A DNA stretch of 36,088 nucleotides from Rickettsiales bacterium (GTDB lineage Bacteria > Pseudomonadota > Alphaproteobacteria > Rs-D84): assembly GCA_031254335.1 (NCBI GenBank), contig JAIRUP010000010.1, positions 1-36,088 of the forward strand, written 5' to 3'. Of the stretch, positions 21,255 through 30,175 are shown one piece after another. Numbering within the stretch: position 1 is the first letter of the stretch; each line of letters starts with the position of its first letter. The notes beneath the pieces were generated by a model. It did not search any database and was not told the DNA's origin. It worked only from the letters and a program-made list of their open reading frames with translations. The position numbers and the translations under genes are program-made.

Positions 21255-23630
21255 ATGGCGGAAAACAGAAAGACTTTGACTTTGGGGAAATCGGTGCATG
21301 TCGGCGCGGTGCAGTCGTCCAAGGGCGACGCAATCTTCGTCGAACGCAGAAAAAAAATCCTTATGCCGGGACAGCAGGAAATCAAAGACCAGGTCAAAAA
21401 GACCACCAGCGCCGTCGACGAGAAACTCCGCGCCGTTCTCGACGCCGCAAAGGAACGAGAGGCCGCACGCGCCAAGCAACAGGCCGAAGATGACGCCCAG
21501 CGCGCCCGCGTCAATCGGGAAATCGCCGCGGAACAGTCCGAATACGAGGCCGTTCGAGAACAGCTTAAAGCCCGCGAGAATTCGGGTGCTTTGGAATCCA
21601 ACAACAATATCAATTCCCACCCCGCCGCCTTCGGCGGCACCCCTCCCAAAAGGGGAATCGATTCGGATATGGACAACCGGCGCGGGAAAAAGCGCGGCGG
21701 GCACAACCAAAACCAGGACGCCGCAAGCTTCAAGGGCAGAATTTCCGTCCGCGACATCGTCATGAATTCCGACGAGGGCGACATGGAGGTAAGGAACCAG
21801 AACCGCCGCCGTTCCGACGCCGCAATGAAACGATTCCGCGACAAACAAAATCAGGCCTTCAACGCGGGCGCGAAGGTAGAGCGCGAGGTCGCCCTCGGCG
21901 ATTCAATCGTCGTAAAAGACCTTGCGGACAGGCTTGGCGAAAAAATCGGAAATGTCGTCAAAAAACTTATGGGAATGGGCGTCGTCGCCAGCCAAAACCA
22001 GACCATCGACGCCGACACCGCGGAACTTCTTGCGCTGGAATTCGGCGCGAAGGTCAAACGCGTATCCGTCGTGCCGCACGAGGACCAGCTCAACCTTTCC
22101 CCCGACCCGTCAAAAATGACGCGCAAAGCCCCCGTCGTAACCATCATGGGACATGTCGACCATGGAAAGACTTCGCTTTTGGACGCGCTGCGCCAGACCA
22201 ATGTCGCAATGGGCGAGGCCGGCGGAATAACACAGCACATCGCCGCATACGAGGTCGCAACCGCAAGCGGCAAGACCATAACCTTCCTCGACACTCCCGG
22301 CCACGAGACCTTTTCCGCCATGCGCGCCCGCGGAGCCATGATTACGGACATCGTCGTTCTTGTCGTCGCCGCGAACGATTCAATCATGCCACAGACCGTC
22401 GAGGCCATAAACCACATCAAGGCCGCGAAAGTTCCCATGATTGTCGCCATAAACAAAATAGATTTGCCCGACGCAAATCCGCAGAAAGTCAAGACCGACC
22501 TTTTGACGCACGAGATTCAAGTCGAGGACCTTGGCGGCGAGATTTTATGCGCCGAGATTTCCGCCACCAAAAAAATCGGGCTGGACAGACTTGAAGAGCT
22601 GATTCTCACCCAGGCCGAAATGCTCGACCTTAAAGCCGACATGGACATACCCGCGCGCGCCTCTGTCGTCGAGGCGAAAGTCGAAAAAGGCCTTGGTTCC
22701 ACATCCACAATTTTAATGCAGCAGGGCAATCTTTCCATCGGCGACGCATTCGTTTGCGGAAAGACCTTCGGCCGCGTGCGCGCCATCATCAATTCGTTCG
22801 GCGCGCGGGTAAAATCCATCGTCGCCGGCCAGCCCGCAATCGTCCTTGGGTTCGAGGAGCTTCCTTTCGCGGGCGACGACTTCAAGGGAATGGACACGGA
22901 GCAGGCCGCGCGCGATGTGGCCTATTACCGCCTGCACCGCGAAAAGGAAATCGCGGGCCTTGCCAAAAAATCCACGCTCGAAGAACTGTTCGCAAAGAAG
23001 GAAGACGGCAAGAAGGTCGCGCTTCCCATCGTTCTTAAAGCCGATGTGCAGGGTTCGGTCGAGGCCTTGCGCGACATGATTAACAAAATCGGCACAGACA
23101 AGGCCGAGGTTCAGATACTTGGCGCCGGGGTCGGCGCCATTTCCGAAGGAGATGTCCGCCTTGCCATCGCAAGCCGCGCCGTCATAGTCGCATTCAATGT
23201 CCGCGCCGACGCGTCCGTCCGCGAAATCGTGCGCGCCAACAATGTCGACATCCGCTATCATTCCGTCGTTTATCACATAACCGACGAACTACGCGACATT
23301 TTGGCCGGAAAATTGGAGCCGATTCGCCGCGAGAATTTCGTGGGATACGCCGATGTCATCGCGCTTTTCACCGTCGGAAAGGGGACCCGCGTCGCGGGCT
23401 GCCGCATGACCGAGGGATACATCAAAAAGGATTCGCTTGTCCGTCTTTTGCGCGACGGGGTTGTCGTTTATGACGGAAAGCTGGCCGAGCTTCGCCGCGA
23501 GAAGAACGAGGTCAAGGAAGTGTCCGGCGCGGGGGTGGAATTCGGAATGTCGTTCGACAATTACAACGACCTGAAAATCGGCGACAAGGTGGAAGCCTAT
23601 GAAGTCGAGATGTTGAAGGCCGCCTTATAA
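21255..23630 (+). CDS. infB: Translation initiation factor IF-2
   Basis: This 791-residue GTPase has a charged N-terminal region (about 1-215), the IF2_N-type helix segment ([25 protein letters not shown]), then the G domain with [11 protein letters not shown] near 300, [15 protein letters not shown] and NKID, and domains II to IV (for example [11 protein letters not shown] and [12 protein letters not shown]). It positions initiator tRNA on the 30S subunit and promotes subunit joining. Repeat C3 lies in frame at about residues 120-135, in the variable N-terminal linker. The start at 21255 follows AAGGAACAGG. It is downstream of nusA as in most bacteria, but rbfA, usually next, is at 30 kb on the other strand beside lepA. 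Confidence 0.98.
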   Translation: MAENRKTLTLGKSVHVGAVQSSKGDAIFVERRKKILMPGQQEIKDQVKKTTSAVDEKLRAVLDAAKEREAARAKQQAEDDAQRARVNREIAAEQSEYEAVREQLKARENSGALESNNNINSHPAAFGGTPPKRGIDSDMDNRRGKKRGGHNQNQDAASFKGRISVRDIVMNSDEGDMEVRNQNRRRSDAAMKRFRDKQNQAFNAGAKVEREVALGDSIVVKDLADRLGEKIGNVVKKLMGMGVVASQNQTIDADTAELLALEFGAKVKRVSVVPHEDQLNLSPDPSKMTRKAPVVTIMGHVDHGKTSLLDALRQTNVAMGEAGGITQHIAAYEVATASGKTITFLDTPGHETFSAMRARGAMITDIVVLVVAANDSIMPQTVEAINHIKAAKVPMIVAINKIDLPDANPQKVKTDLLTHEIQVEDLGGEILCAEISATKKIGLDRLEELILTQAEMLDLKADMDIPARASVVEAKVEKGLGSTSTILMQQGNLSIGDAFVCGKTFGRVRAIINSFGARVKSIVAGQPAIVLGFEELPFAGDDFKGMDTEQAARDVAYYRLHREKEIAGLAKKSTLEELFAKKEDGKKVALPIVLKADVQGSVEALRDMINKIGTDKAEVQILGAGVGAISEGDVRLAIASRAVIVAFNVRADASVREIVRANNVDIRYHSVVYHITDELRDILAGKLEPIRRENFVGYADVIALFTVGKGTRVAGCRMTEGYIKKDSLVRLLRDGVVVYDGKLAELRREKNEVKEVSGAGVEFGMSFDNYNDLKIGDKVEAYEVEMLKAAL
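21612..21660 (+). repeat. Family C repeat, copy C3, in frame inside infB
   Basis: ATTCCCACCCC, a perfect GCCGCCTTCGGCGGC hairpin, then CCCCTCCCAAAAGGGGAAT. It is translated as [17 protein letters not shown] in the IF-2 N-terminal linker. Confidence 0.87.
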
Positions 23631-23631
23631 G

Positions 23632-23801
23632 GACAAAAAATAAAAGGGGCGTCGCGTTTTCGGTCTAAAACACCGAATGACGCTTCGGAAAACAGGCCGC
23701 CGCAGGAGCGGCAAGCCTAGCCGTCGACCTGTTTTCCTTGGTCCTCGGCGTTTTATCCTCGAAAACGCGACGCCCCTAATTATTTTTTGAGGTTTATTAA
23801 T
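23632..23801 (+). repeat. Family A palindromic element, copy A5
   Basis: It begins one base after the infB stop (GACAAAAAATAAAAGG). The outer stem is the strongest of the family: GGGGCGTCGCGTTTTCG pairs with CGAAAACGCGACGCCCC. The middle arm has switched to AAAACACCGAA/CTCGGCGTTTT, and the inner arm to GAAAACAGGCCG/CGACCTGTTTTC. The apex is AGG-AGCGGCAAG-CCT. The right end is AATTATTTTTTGAGGTTTATTAA. Confidence 0.9.
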
Positions 23802-23805
23802 TATA

Positions 23806-23833
23806 TTGATAATAATTCCCGATTTGTTATAAT
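23806..23833 (+). promoter_or_regulatory. Strong promoter of the structured RNA
   Basis: TTGATA (23806-23811) and a perfect TATAAT (23828-23833) are spaced by 16 bases. Transcription would start near 23840, just before the first hairpin of the RNA. Confidence 0.7.
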
Positions 23834-23839
23834 AATTTC

Positions 23840-23996
23840 AATGCGGGCGTGTTGTCCGCACCGAGACTAGAAGACTCTATATGCACCAAAGCACTTCCTG
23901 CAATGGCAGGAGGGCGGCGAAAGCCGCGCTATCCGCTTTGGTATAGTTCTTCTAGCCTCCTGCCACTTTTCATAACAAGAAAGTGGCTTTTTCTTT
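23840..23996 (+). ncRNA. Structured RNA of unknown class, about 155 nt (sRNA or attenuator)
   Basis: A promoter, folded core and intrinsic terminator define this transcript. The 5' hairpin pairs GCGG (23843) with CCGC (23856). A long closing stem joins CTAGAAG (23867-23873), CTAT (23877-23880) and ACCAAAGC (23885-23892) to GCTTTGGT (23935-23942), ATAG (23943-23946) and CTTCTAG (23949-23955). It encloses a TCCTGC/GCAGGA hairpin (23896-23911) and a GCGGC-GAAA-GCCGC hairpin with a GNRA loop (23914-23927). GGCAGGAGG (23905-23913) is also perfectly complementary to CCTCCTGCC (23956-23964), which overlaps the terminator stem, so two exclusive folds exist. I compared it with what I remember of SRP RNA, tmRNA, 6S RNA and RNase P RNA and saw none of their signatures. 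Confidence 0.72.
23962..23996 (+). terminator. Intrinsic terminator of the structured RNA
   Basis: GCCACTTT (23962-23969) pairs perfectly with AAAGTGGC (23980-23987), with a ten-base loop, followed by TTTTTCTTT. Confidence 0.8.
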
Positions 23997-23999
23997 GCG

Positions 24000-24037
24000 A
24001 AAAAACGGGGCTCGTTTTTTATCAAGAGGCGGGCCCC
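24000..24037 (-). terminator. Likely terminator of the pilin-like operon
   Basis: On the minus strand GGGGCCCG pairs with CGAGCCCC (one G-U) around a long loop, followed by GTTTTTTCG. It is in the right orientation to end transcription of the three pilin-like genes, although it lies about 250 bases past the last stop. On the plus strand it is a hairpin just upstream of the 55-aa ORF. Confidence 0.5.
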
Positions 24038-24054
24038 GACCTTTGGAGGGAGAA

Positions 24055-24222
24055 ATGAAATCCGTCGATGTTCGGAAACTGAAATCATATGAAAGACTTG
24101 TCAAAGAAATGGAGGGTTATGTTCGCGAGACCGGTGATATGAATCTTAATTTGGAAAAATTTATGGAATGGAGGAAGAATAAGGATATTTGCAAATTGGG
24201 ATGCCGACCTTCGTCGGCATGA
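24055..24222 (+). CDS. Small 55-residue hypothetical protein
   Basis: I do not recognise this protein. It is highly charged and probably helical (MKSVDVRKLKSYERLVKEME at the start), with no membrane segment. GGAGGG lies four bases upstream of the ATG, a strong ribosome-binding site. Its last residues (CRPSSA) and stop codon are provided by family E repeat E1, so the original reading frame may have ended differently. It sits downstream of the structured RNA's terminator; read-through or antitermination would be needed to express it from that promoter. It is antisense to the presumed 3' untranslated region of the pilin-like operon. The Shine-Dalgarno and charged composition favour a real gene, but a chance frame is not excluded. 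Confidence 0.5.
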   Translation: MKSVDVRKLKSYERLVKEMEGYVRETGDMNLNLEKFMEWRKNKDICKLGCRPSSA

Positions 24223-24224
24223 CA
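24200..24224 (+). repeat. Family E repeat, copy E1
   Basis: GATGCCGACC-TTC-GTCGGCATGACA, a nearly perfect hairpin (GCCGAC/GTCGGC). It supplies the last codons and the TGA of the 55-aa ORF. The same unit is found at the end of ftsE. Confidence 0.8.
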
Positions 24225-24260
24225 GCTGAGTCGCCGGTGGCGACAATTTATTACATGGAT

Positions 24261-24286
24261 GGTCGGGTTAAACCCGACCATGACAA
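24261..24286 (+). repeat. Family D repeat, copy D2
   Basis: GGTCGGGTT-AA-ACCCGACC followed by ATGACAA. A compensatory C-to-T/G-to-A change relative to D1 and D3 preserves the stem. It lies just past the stop of the last pilin-like gene. Confidence 0.82.
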
Positions 24287-24291
24287 TGCGG

Positions 24292-25575
24292 TTATTCCAG
24301 ACCGAGCTCGCGGTATTTTTGCTCGACCTTGCCGATTGCAGTTTGCAATGCCCGAAGGTAATCCGCAGCGGTAGCATTCGCGTTGCTTGCCACCGGCGAC
24401 AAGGCCTTATCCATTTCCGTTCCCGCGCCTTTCGCGTTTTCGCTTTTAATCACGGCGCGCATGATTCGGCCCATGTCGCTTAACATGACATCCCTCAACG
24501 CCGCGTCCTTTTCCGCAAAATCCCAATAATACGACGGGTCCGCCGAGTCCACCATGCCGCTTGCCGCCGTGAGCGATGTCGCGACCATTCCCGCGTATCC
24601 AACATTCACGACCTCGGCCGCGACGCTTCCGTTGGAAAGCCCAAGGTGCTGGCCGATTGAAAGCACGCCCTGCGCGCCGTCCTGCGGCGGGCTTATGCCT
24701 TCAAGGACCAGATTCCCCACCTTCATCCTATTCGCCTCGACCCCGCGGAACCGCCCGACATTCCCCAACAGCAGGTTCCCCCCGACCGTTATATCGCCGC
24801 CGTCGGACGCCAAATCGCCCATGACATTCGCTTCGCCCGACACAGAAAATTCCTTGTCCAGCGACACATTCTCGGCGAACGAGATATTGTCCGCCTCGGC
24901 CCATTCGACCTTCATCCGCTCCGCCACGCGGACCGAACCCGCATTCATCATTCCGATTTCGTTTATATCGTTCCCGCCCATGTCCAAGTCCGTCAGCATC
25001 GCCGAATCGAACGCGCGCCCGGAATCCACGCGATACAACCAGTCGCCCGTTTTCCAAAAGACCGGCGTTTGCGCCGCGAGCGCGTCCCCGCGGCTCGATA
25101 CATTCCACATCGCAAGCGACTGCTGCCATGTCCCGAACGAGCCGTAAAGCTGGTTCCCCGACACGAAGCCCGCCCCCTCGCCGCCTTCCATAGCGACATG
25201 GCGCGTGCGGAGCGGCGTCGTATCCGGCAATTCCGACACGACTATGCCCTGCAAATACGAATGGCCCAGATTGTCCGACACCCTGATGACGCGCGCGCGG
25301 ATATTCTTCGCCGCGCCGTCAAAACCGAACGGACCCAAGTCCCTTGGGTGAACCTGGAACACCGCGCCGCCCCGGTGCGCCGACAGTTTCTTTTCGTTCG
25401 CTTCGATATACCGCATGAGGGCGTCCCGCGCCTCGGCCAGTTTCCGGCTTTCCGCGATGGCGACCCGCGTTTCCTCGCGCCTATTAATCTGCTTGTATAT
25501 CATCGGCAGAAGCCCCATGAAGATGGCGACCATCATAAGAACTTCCACCAAAGACGCGCCCCGCTGGTTCTTCAT
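24292..25575 (-). CDS. Pilin-like PilV/shufflon-type protein, third in the operon
   Basis: The 427-residue product begins MKNQRGASLVEVLMM, a classic class III/type IV prepilin leader: cleavage after Gly6, Glu at +5, then a hydrophobic helix (VEVLMMVAIFMGLLPMIY). The following helix and the first 170 residues resemble the PilV/shufflon pilus-tip family. The rest is a series of short beta-rich modules (GGDITVGGNLLLGNVGRF, then NRMKVGNLVLEG) like those of tip adhesins and tail fibres. It would be exported, processed by a prepilin peptidase and placed at a pilus or pseudopilus tip (inference). The start at 25575 overlaps the previous stop as ATGA. No recombinase or sfx-type inversion sites are seen, so no shufflon is claimed. 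Confidence 0.72.
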   Translation of the reverse strand: MKNQRGASLVEVLMMVAIFMGLLPMIYKQINRREETRVAIAESRKLAEARDALMRYIEANEKKLSAHRGGAVFQVHPRDLGPFGFDGAAKNIRARVIRVSDNLGHSYLQGIVVSELPDTTPLRTRHVAMEGGEGAGFVSGNQLYGSFGTWQQSLAMWNVSSRGDALAAQTPVFWKTGDWLYRVDSGRAFDSAMLTDLDMGGNDINEIGMMNAGSVRVAERMKVEWAEADNISFAENVSLDKEFSVSGEANVMGDLASDGGDITVGGNLLLGNVGRFRGVEANRMKVGNLVLEGISPPQDGAQGVLSIGQHLGLSNGSVAAEVVNVGYAGMVATSLTAASGMVDSADPSYYWDFAEKDAALRDVMLSDMGRIMRAVIKSENAKGAGTEMDKALSPVASNANATAADYLRALQTAIGKVEQKYRELGLE

Positions 25576-26867
25576 TTGACTGCCTGGGCCTCCTTCCAAT
25601 TTTTCGAGCTTATTTTCTCCATCGGGTCGCGCGCGCGGTTCAGGACATCGGAGGCCGAGTCCCCGGACCACGACATTATTTTAAGAACCCTAAATTCCGG
25701 CGCGGCGTTCGCGGAGTTCGGAAACGACCAGCCGCCCAGCTTTAACGGCGGATTCAGACTATCCGCCATCTTGTCGCTTGAAACCGTAATCCCCGCCGCG
25801 CCGCCCACGGAAAGATGGCCCGCCGTGATTTGCGGCGCGGACAACGAATACGCGCTTATTTCCGCAAACGCCGACACGCTGCGCGCGAAGCCCGGTTTCA
25901 CCACAAGATTATTTCCGACGCTTAATTCCATCGACACCGTCGTTCTATCCGCTATGATTTTGCCCTGCGCGCCGTGCGACGACTCGGACAGCGCGCCGAG
26001 CCCGCCGCCAGGCGTTCCGCCGAACAGGGAGCTTGCCGTTATTTTCCGCGCGCCCACCAAATCGCCGCCGACGCGAAGCGAGTTTATAAACACCCGGTCC
26101 GGCTTCAACCGAAGGCCCTTTTGGAAGTTCGCCGAATTCGCCGACAGCAATTCCGCCGATATATGGCCCGCCGACGCGTCGTCGGCTTCCAGCCCCACGC
26201 CGGACAGATTCTTCGCGTTTATTATAGAGCTGTGCCGGCCGCCGTCCGACATCCCCAAGTCCGTTTCCATGGAATTCAATTCCGGCTGCTCGGCCACCCG
26301 CACCCTGTGCAAAAAACGCGCGCGGTCGCCGTCCAGATTATGCTCGGAAATCCTTAATACGATTCTGCCGGGTTCAAGACCCGGGATTCTCGCGGACCAT
26401 TGCCCGTTCGCGCTGTAAGCGAAGCCGCCTTCTTCCGACACCCCGCCTTCGGGCCCCAAGAGGCGCGCGAACCTGTGCGCCGACAATGCCGTAGAGCTTT
26501 CCATATCCGCGATAAGATATGCGGTCGCCGTTTTCACCCCGGCATTGGAAGTCGACTTGAATACGACCGCGCGCGGCGGCGGAAGGTTCCGGCTTTGGGT
26601 CGCGCCGAACGGCGCCAAGGTTTCAAAAAATTCTTCCGCAGGGATTTCCATTTGGTAATTGTCCGGCCACAGAGGCTCGTTAAGAGCGGTGAAATTCCGC
26701 GCCGCGTTCCCGAGCCTTGTCAAATGATTCGCGTATGCGATTTCGCGGATTTCCCTGGCGCCGCCCTCTATCTTCCCATAAAGGAACGGAGCCGATATGC
26801 CGATGATTCCAATCGTCAGTATAACATCCAGCAATGACGCGCCGCGCTCGGCCTTTCTTACGAACAT
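25572..26867 (-). CDS. Pilin-like PilV/shufflon-type protein, second in the operon
   Basis: The 431-residue product begins MFVRKAERGASLLDVILTIG: a basic leader, Gly10, then ASLLD, with Asp in place of the usual Glu at +5, and a hydrophobic helix. The body is beta-rich with repeated AGH(I/L)S modules (DASAGHISAELLSANSANF, QITAGHLSVGGAAGITVSS), similar to the third-gene product. A tip-adhesin role is inferred from the family resemblance. The start at 26867 overlaps the previous gene by ten bases; an upstream in-frame ATG would leave a leader too long for a prepilin. It has the same strand and composition as its neighbours. Confidence 0.7.
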   Translation of the reverse strand: MFVRKAERGASLLDVILTIGIIGISAPFLYGKIEGGAREIREIAYANHLTRLGNAARNFTALNEPLWPDNYQMEIPAEEFFETLAPFGATQSRNLPPPRAVVFKSTSNAGVKTATAYLIADMESSTALSAHRFARLLGPEGGVSEEGGFAYSANGQWSARIPGLEPGRIVLRISEHNLDGDRARFLHRVRVAEQPELNSMETDLGMSDGGRHSSIINAKNLSGVGLEADDASAGHISAELLSANSANFQKGLRLKPDRVFINSLRVGGDLVGARKITASSLFGGTPGGGLGALSESSHGAQGKIIADRTTVSMELSVGNNLVVKPGFARSVSAFAEISAYSLSAPQITAGHLSVGGAAGITVSSDKMADSLNPPLKLGGWSFPNSANAAPEFRVLKIMSWSGDSASDVLNRARDPMEKISSKNWKEAQAVK

Positions 26868-28306
26868 TTCGACGGGTCCCCGCCCTGCATAAGGCATTTC
26901 TTCATATCGATTCTTTTTTCCAGCCGCGCGTAGCGAGCATAGAGGCACGCCGCATGCTGCGACAGGCTGCGGCTGTCGTATTTTTGGCCCAGATTCTCCA
27001 TCAGCGATTTGCAGGAAACCGCGCCGCCGCCGTCGTCCGCCGCCGACACCGGAATCAGGATGCCGTCGTTGTTTATTCCTTCCAGCCGCAAATCCGGCAG
27101 CTGGGATGTTCCGTTAAGCCTTATCGAAACCAGGGTCGGCGCATTGTCCGAATTCGCCGAAAGCATTCTCGCCGTCTGGTCTTTCACCGTTATATGCCCC
27201 GCCGACACAGAGTCCGCGTATATCCCCGAGCGCGGCAGGGTCAGCAAATCGTCATAGAATATATTCGAATCCGAAGTTATTTCCGCGACCCCGGATATAT
27301 TCATGACCGCGACGCCGCTTAACGCCGTATTGCTAAGCTCGGCATTGCCGCCGACGCTCCACTTCGCGGGGCCATAGAACGACGCCGCGCCCGGCGACTG
27401 GTGGTAATCCAAGACCGAGATGAAATCAACTTCCAGATTCGCCGCGCTTCCGCCGATGGACGATATGTCCCGGACTTCGAGCGAATTCGCCGCAAGCGTC
27501 CCGCGCGAGACATTAAGCGGCGCTTCCGCCGCGCTTACGCTTTGGAACGACGCGCTTTTCGTCGCAAGAGATTCGATTTCGTTTTTGTTCTTGTCCTCTT
27601 CCGCCCCCGAAACCAGGACGCGCATGAAGAAGCCCGCGTCGAATTCCGCCGCGCCCGCGTTCGCGGACCCCGCGCCCGTTATATTGTTGTAGAGCATATC
27701 GATATCCGCATTCATCGCGTTCTTTTCAGGATTCCGCGATTTCCGCGCGAGAAATTCCGACATTTCGGCCTCGAGCGGGATTCGGACGAATATGCCGTCC
27801 GCCGCCGGCGCGAATCCGAACGCGCTTTTCGTATCGAGTTCCCAGTCGCCGGTCGCGCCCGACAATTTTCCATCCGACGCCGTCGCGCCCCAAAAACCGA
27901 TTCTTTGCGCGATTTCAGCCCGGCGGGTTTCGCTTAGCGCGCCGCCGCTTACTTCTATGAGCGGAATCGTTTCGTCCGGATTCCGGAGAAGCACGACCCT
28001 TATGTCCTGGCCGAGCGGCGTCCTTGGATTCCAGCCGATTGGGAGGCCGTATGCCTCGAATGTTTGGTTTATTTTCGCCGATTCGATTTTATCGACGCCC
28101 AATGGAATTTTTTCATAGTTCTCGCGCGCCCAGGCCGAGGCCGCGGCGTAAAGGGAGTCAATCTGCCGAGATACCGCCGCATTTTCCGCGGATAAAGCGC
28201 GGTTAGCCAGCTTGCCAAGGAGAGTTGGCATGAAAGCTATGACTAAACTTAGCATAAGCAGGGCCTCGAACATAAAGCGGCCAAGCTCGCTTTTTATGCG
28301 CGGCAT
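26858..28306 (-). CDS. Pilin-like protein with beta-rich body and cysteine-containing tail, first in the operon
   Basis: The 482-residue product starts MPRIKSELGRFMFEALLML: leader, Gly9, then RFMFE with Glu at +5, and a hydrophobic helix (EALLMLSLVIAFMPTLLG). The N-terminal third is helical (AVSRQIDSLYAAASAWARENYEK), as in pilins. The middle has beta modules such as DSVSAGHITVKD, also found in the second gene. The last 60 residues carry four cysteines (SCKSLMEN, HAACLYAR, KKCLMQGG, SKCS), absent from the other two, perhaps disulfide-linked after export. GGGGGAG lies upstream of the ATG. The gene follows a candidate promoter whose -35 box lies in repeat D3. Confidence 0.68.
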   Translation of the reverse strand: MPRIKSELGRFMFEALLMLSLVIAFMPTLLGKLANRALSAENAAVSRQIDSLYAAASAWARENYEKIPLGVDKIESAKINQTFEAYGLPIGWNPRTPLGQDIRVVLLRNPDETIPLIEVSGGALSETRRAEIAQRIGFWGATASDGKLSGATGDWELDTKSAFGFAPAADGIFVRIPLEAEMSEFLARKSRNPEKNAMNADIDMLYNNITGAGSANAGAAEFDAGFFMRVLVSGAEEDKNKNEIESLATKSASFQSVSAAEAPLNVSRGTLAANSLEVRDISSIGGSAANLEVDFISVLDYHQSPGAASFYGPAKWSVGGNAELSNTALSGVAVMNISGVAEITSDSNIFYDDLLTLPRSGIYADSVSAGHITVKDQTARMLSANSDNAPTLVSIRLNGTSQLPDLRLEGINNDGILIPVSAADDGGGAVSCKSLMENLGQKYDSRSLSQHAACLYARYARLEKRIDMKKCLMQGGDPSKCS

Positions 28307-28334
28307 AACAAAGACTCCCCCCTACATCTTGGAG

Positions 28335-28362
28335 TTTAGAATAATTAAAGGGGTCGGGTCAA
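28335..28362 (-). promoter_or_regulatory. Candidate promoter of the pilin-like operon, -35 box in repeat D3
   Basis: On the minus strand TTGACC (28357-28362) and TCTAAA (28335-28340) are spaced by 16 bases, about 28 bases upstream of the first pilin-like start. The -10 box is weak (four of six). Confidence 0.4.
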
Positions 28363-28378
28363 GCCCGACCATGACAAT
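28351..28378 (+). repeat. Family D repeat, copy D3
   Basis: GGTCGGGTC-AA-GCCCGACC followed by ATGACAA, nearly identical to D1. It separates lepA from the pilin-like operon. Confidence 0.83.
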
Positions 28379-28381
28379 ATA

Positions 28382-30175
28382 TTATTCCTTGATTTTGAGG
28401 GCGTTGATGAAGGCCGATTGCGGGATTTCCACGCTTCCGAAGCTGCGCATTTTCTTCTTCCCTTCCTTTTGCTTTTCCAGGAGCTTCCTTTTGCGCGTTA
28501 TATCGCCGCCATAGCATTTCGCCGTAACATCCTTACGAAACGCCGCGATTGTTTCGCGCGCGATGATTTTTCCGCCAATCGCCGCTTGGAGCGGTATCTT
28601 GAACTGGTGCCGCGGAATCAAGTCTTTCAGCCGCTCGATAATAACACGGCCCCGGTCCTCGGCATTCGAGCGGTGGCACAGGAAGCTGAGCGGTTCCACC
28701 GTTTCCGTATTAACCAGTATAGAAACCTTCACCAGGTCGCTGGCCGCATAGTCGCCCAAGGCATAATCGAAGCTGGCGTAGCCCTGCGATATGCTTTTCA
28801 CACGGTCGTAAAAATCGAACACGATTTCCGCCAAGGGCAGGCGATAGACCACCATCGCGCGGTTGCCCGCATAAGTCAGCGTTTCCTGGACCCCGCGCCG
28901 TTCGGAGCACAGATTCAGGATTCCGCCGATATATTTATCCGGCATCATTATAGTCGCGCGGACCCAAGGCTCCGCAATTTCGACGATTTGCGACGGGTCC
29001 GGCAAGTCCGCCGGAGTTTGGACTTCGATTTTCTTTCCGTCCCGCAGCACGACCTTATACAGCACGCTAGGGACCGTCGTCATCAGGTTCAGATTGAATT
29101 CGCGGCTTAATCTTTCCGATACGACCTCCATATGCAGAAGGCCCAAGAATCCGCACCGAAGGCCGAAGCCGAGCGCGCTGGATTTTTCCGTTTGGAACAC
29201 GAACGACGAATCGTTCAGGCCCAATTTTTCGGAGGCTTCGCGGAGCGCCGGATAATCGTCCGCCTCGATTGGAAAGAACGACGAAAACACGACAGGTATG
29301 CTTGGCTTGAATCCGGGCAGCGGCGACGCCGTTTTATTATTCGAATCCACAATCGTGTCGCCGACCTGGCAATCCCTGATGGTCTTCATGCCCGTTATTA
29401 TGAAGCCGATTTCGCCCGCGGATAGCTTTTCCGCGTCAACCATTTTCGGAGTGAAAAATCCTATGCGGTCGATTTTATATTCCGCGTTCGTCTGCAAAAA
29501 CCGCACCGTTTGGCCGCGCTTCAATTCCCCGTCCATAAGACGCACCAGAATCACGACACCGAGATACGCGTCATACCACGAATCCACCAGCAACGCCTTG
29601 GCCGGCGCGGCCGCGTCGCCCGCAGGGGCGGGCAATTTCTCGATTATCGCTTCCAGCAATTCGTCCACGCCCGCGCCCGTTTTCCCCGATACTTGCAGCG
29701 CGCCTTTGGCCGGGATTCCAATAACATCCTCTATTTGCTCGGTCGCCATGCAAATATCGCTCGACGCCAAATCCACCTTGTTCAAGACCGGCATTATTTC
29801 CAGGTTGTTGTCCAGCGCGAGGTATGCGTTCGCCAAGGTTTGCGCCTGGACCCCCTGCGTCGCGTCGACCAGCAGGACCGCGCCCTCGCACGCCGCCAGG
29901 GAACGCGAGACCTCGTATGTAAAATCCACATGGCCCGGAGTGTCAATCAGGTTCAGCTGGTAGTCCGCGCCATTCTTCGCGCGGTAATTAAGGCGCACCG
30001 TTTGGGCCTTTATCGTGATTCCGCGCTCGCGCTCTATGTCCATGCTGTCCAGCACCGTGTCCTTCATTTCGCGCGCGGCCAGGCCGCCCGTTTTTTCAAT
30101 CAGCCTGTCGCTGAGCGTCGATTTGCCGTGGTCGATGTGGGCGATGATGGAGAAGTTGCGGATGTTGGGTTTCAT
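28382..30175 (-). CDS. lepA: Elongation factor 4 (LepA)
   Basis: This 597-residue translational GTPase has family length (about 600). The G domain shows [30 protein letters not shown] and NKVD. The EF4-specific C-terminal domain contains [20 protein letters not shown] and a basic end with [33 protein letters not shown]4 binds ribosomes and affects elongation or initiation under stress. The start at 30175 overlaps the rbfA stop as ATGA. Pairing with rbfA is unusual; lepA often accompanies lepB. No defects are seen. Confidence 0.97.
   Translation of the reverse strand: MKPNIRNFSIIAHIDHGKSTLSDRLIEKTGGLAAREMKDTVLDSMDIERERGITIKAQTVRLNYRAKNGADYQLNLIDTPGHVDFTYEVSRSLAACEGAVLLVDATQGVQAQTLANAYLALDNNLEIMPVLNKVDLASSDICMATEQIEDVIGIPAKGALQVSGKTGAGVDELLEAIIEKLPAPAGDAAAPAKALLVDSWYDAYLGVVILVRLMDGELKRGQTVRFLQTNAEYKIDRIGFFTPKMVDAEKLSAGEIGFIITGMKTIRDCQVGDTIVDSNNKTASPLPGFKPSIPVVFSSFFPIEADDYPALREASEKLGLNDSSFVFQTEKSSALGFGLRCGFLGLLHMEVVSERLSREFNLNLMTTVPSVLYKVVLRDGKKIEVQTPADLPDPSQIVEIAEPWVRATIMMPDKYIGGILNLCSERRGVQETLTYAGNRAMVVYRLPLAEIVFDFYDRVKSISQGYASFDYALGDYAASDLVKVSILVNTETVEPLSFLCHRSNAEDRGRVIIERLKDLIPRHQFKIPLQAAIGGKIIARETIAAFRKDVTAKCYGGDITRKRKLLEKQKEGKKKMRSFGSVEIPQSAFINALKIKE

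Noticed and set aside
23840-23996. Assignment of the structured RNA to SRP RNA, tmRNA, 6S RNA or RNase P RNA
   Set aside because: It lacks the SRP tetraloop/internal loop consensus, a tRNA-like end, the 6S open-bubble layout and the RNase P conserved core, and is too short for tmRNA or RNase P.
24292-28306. A true shufflon (invertible pilV segments)
   Set aside because: The proteins resemble PilV, but there is no recombinase gene, no alternative C-terminal segments and no recognisable short inversion sites between the genes.
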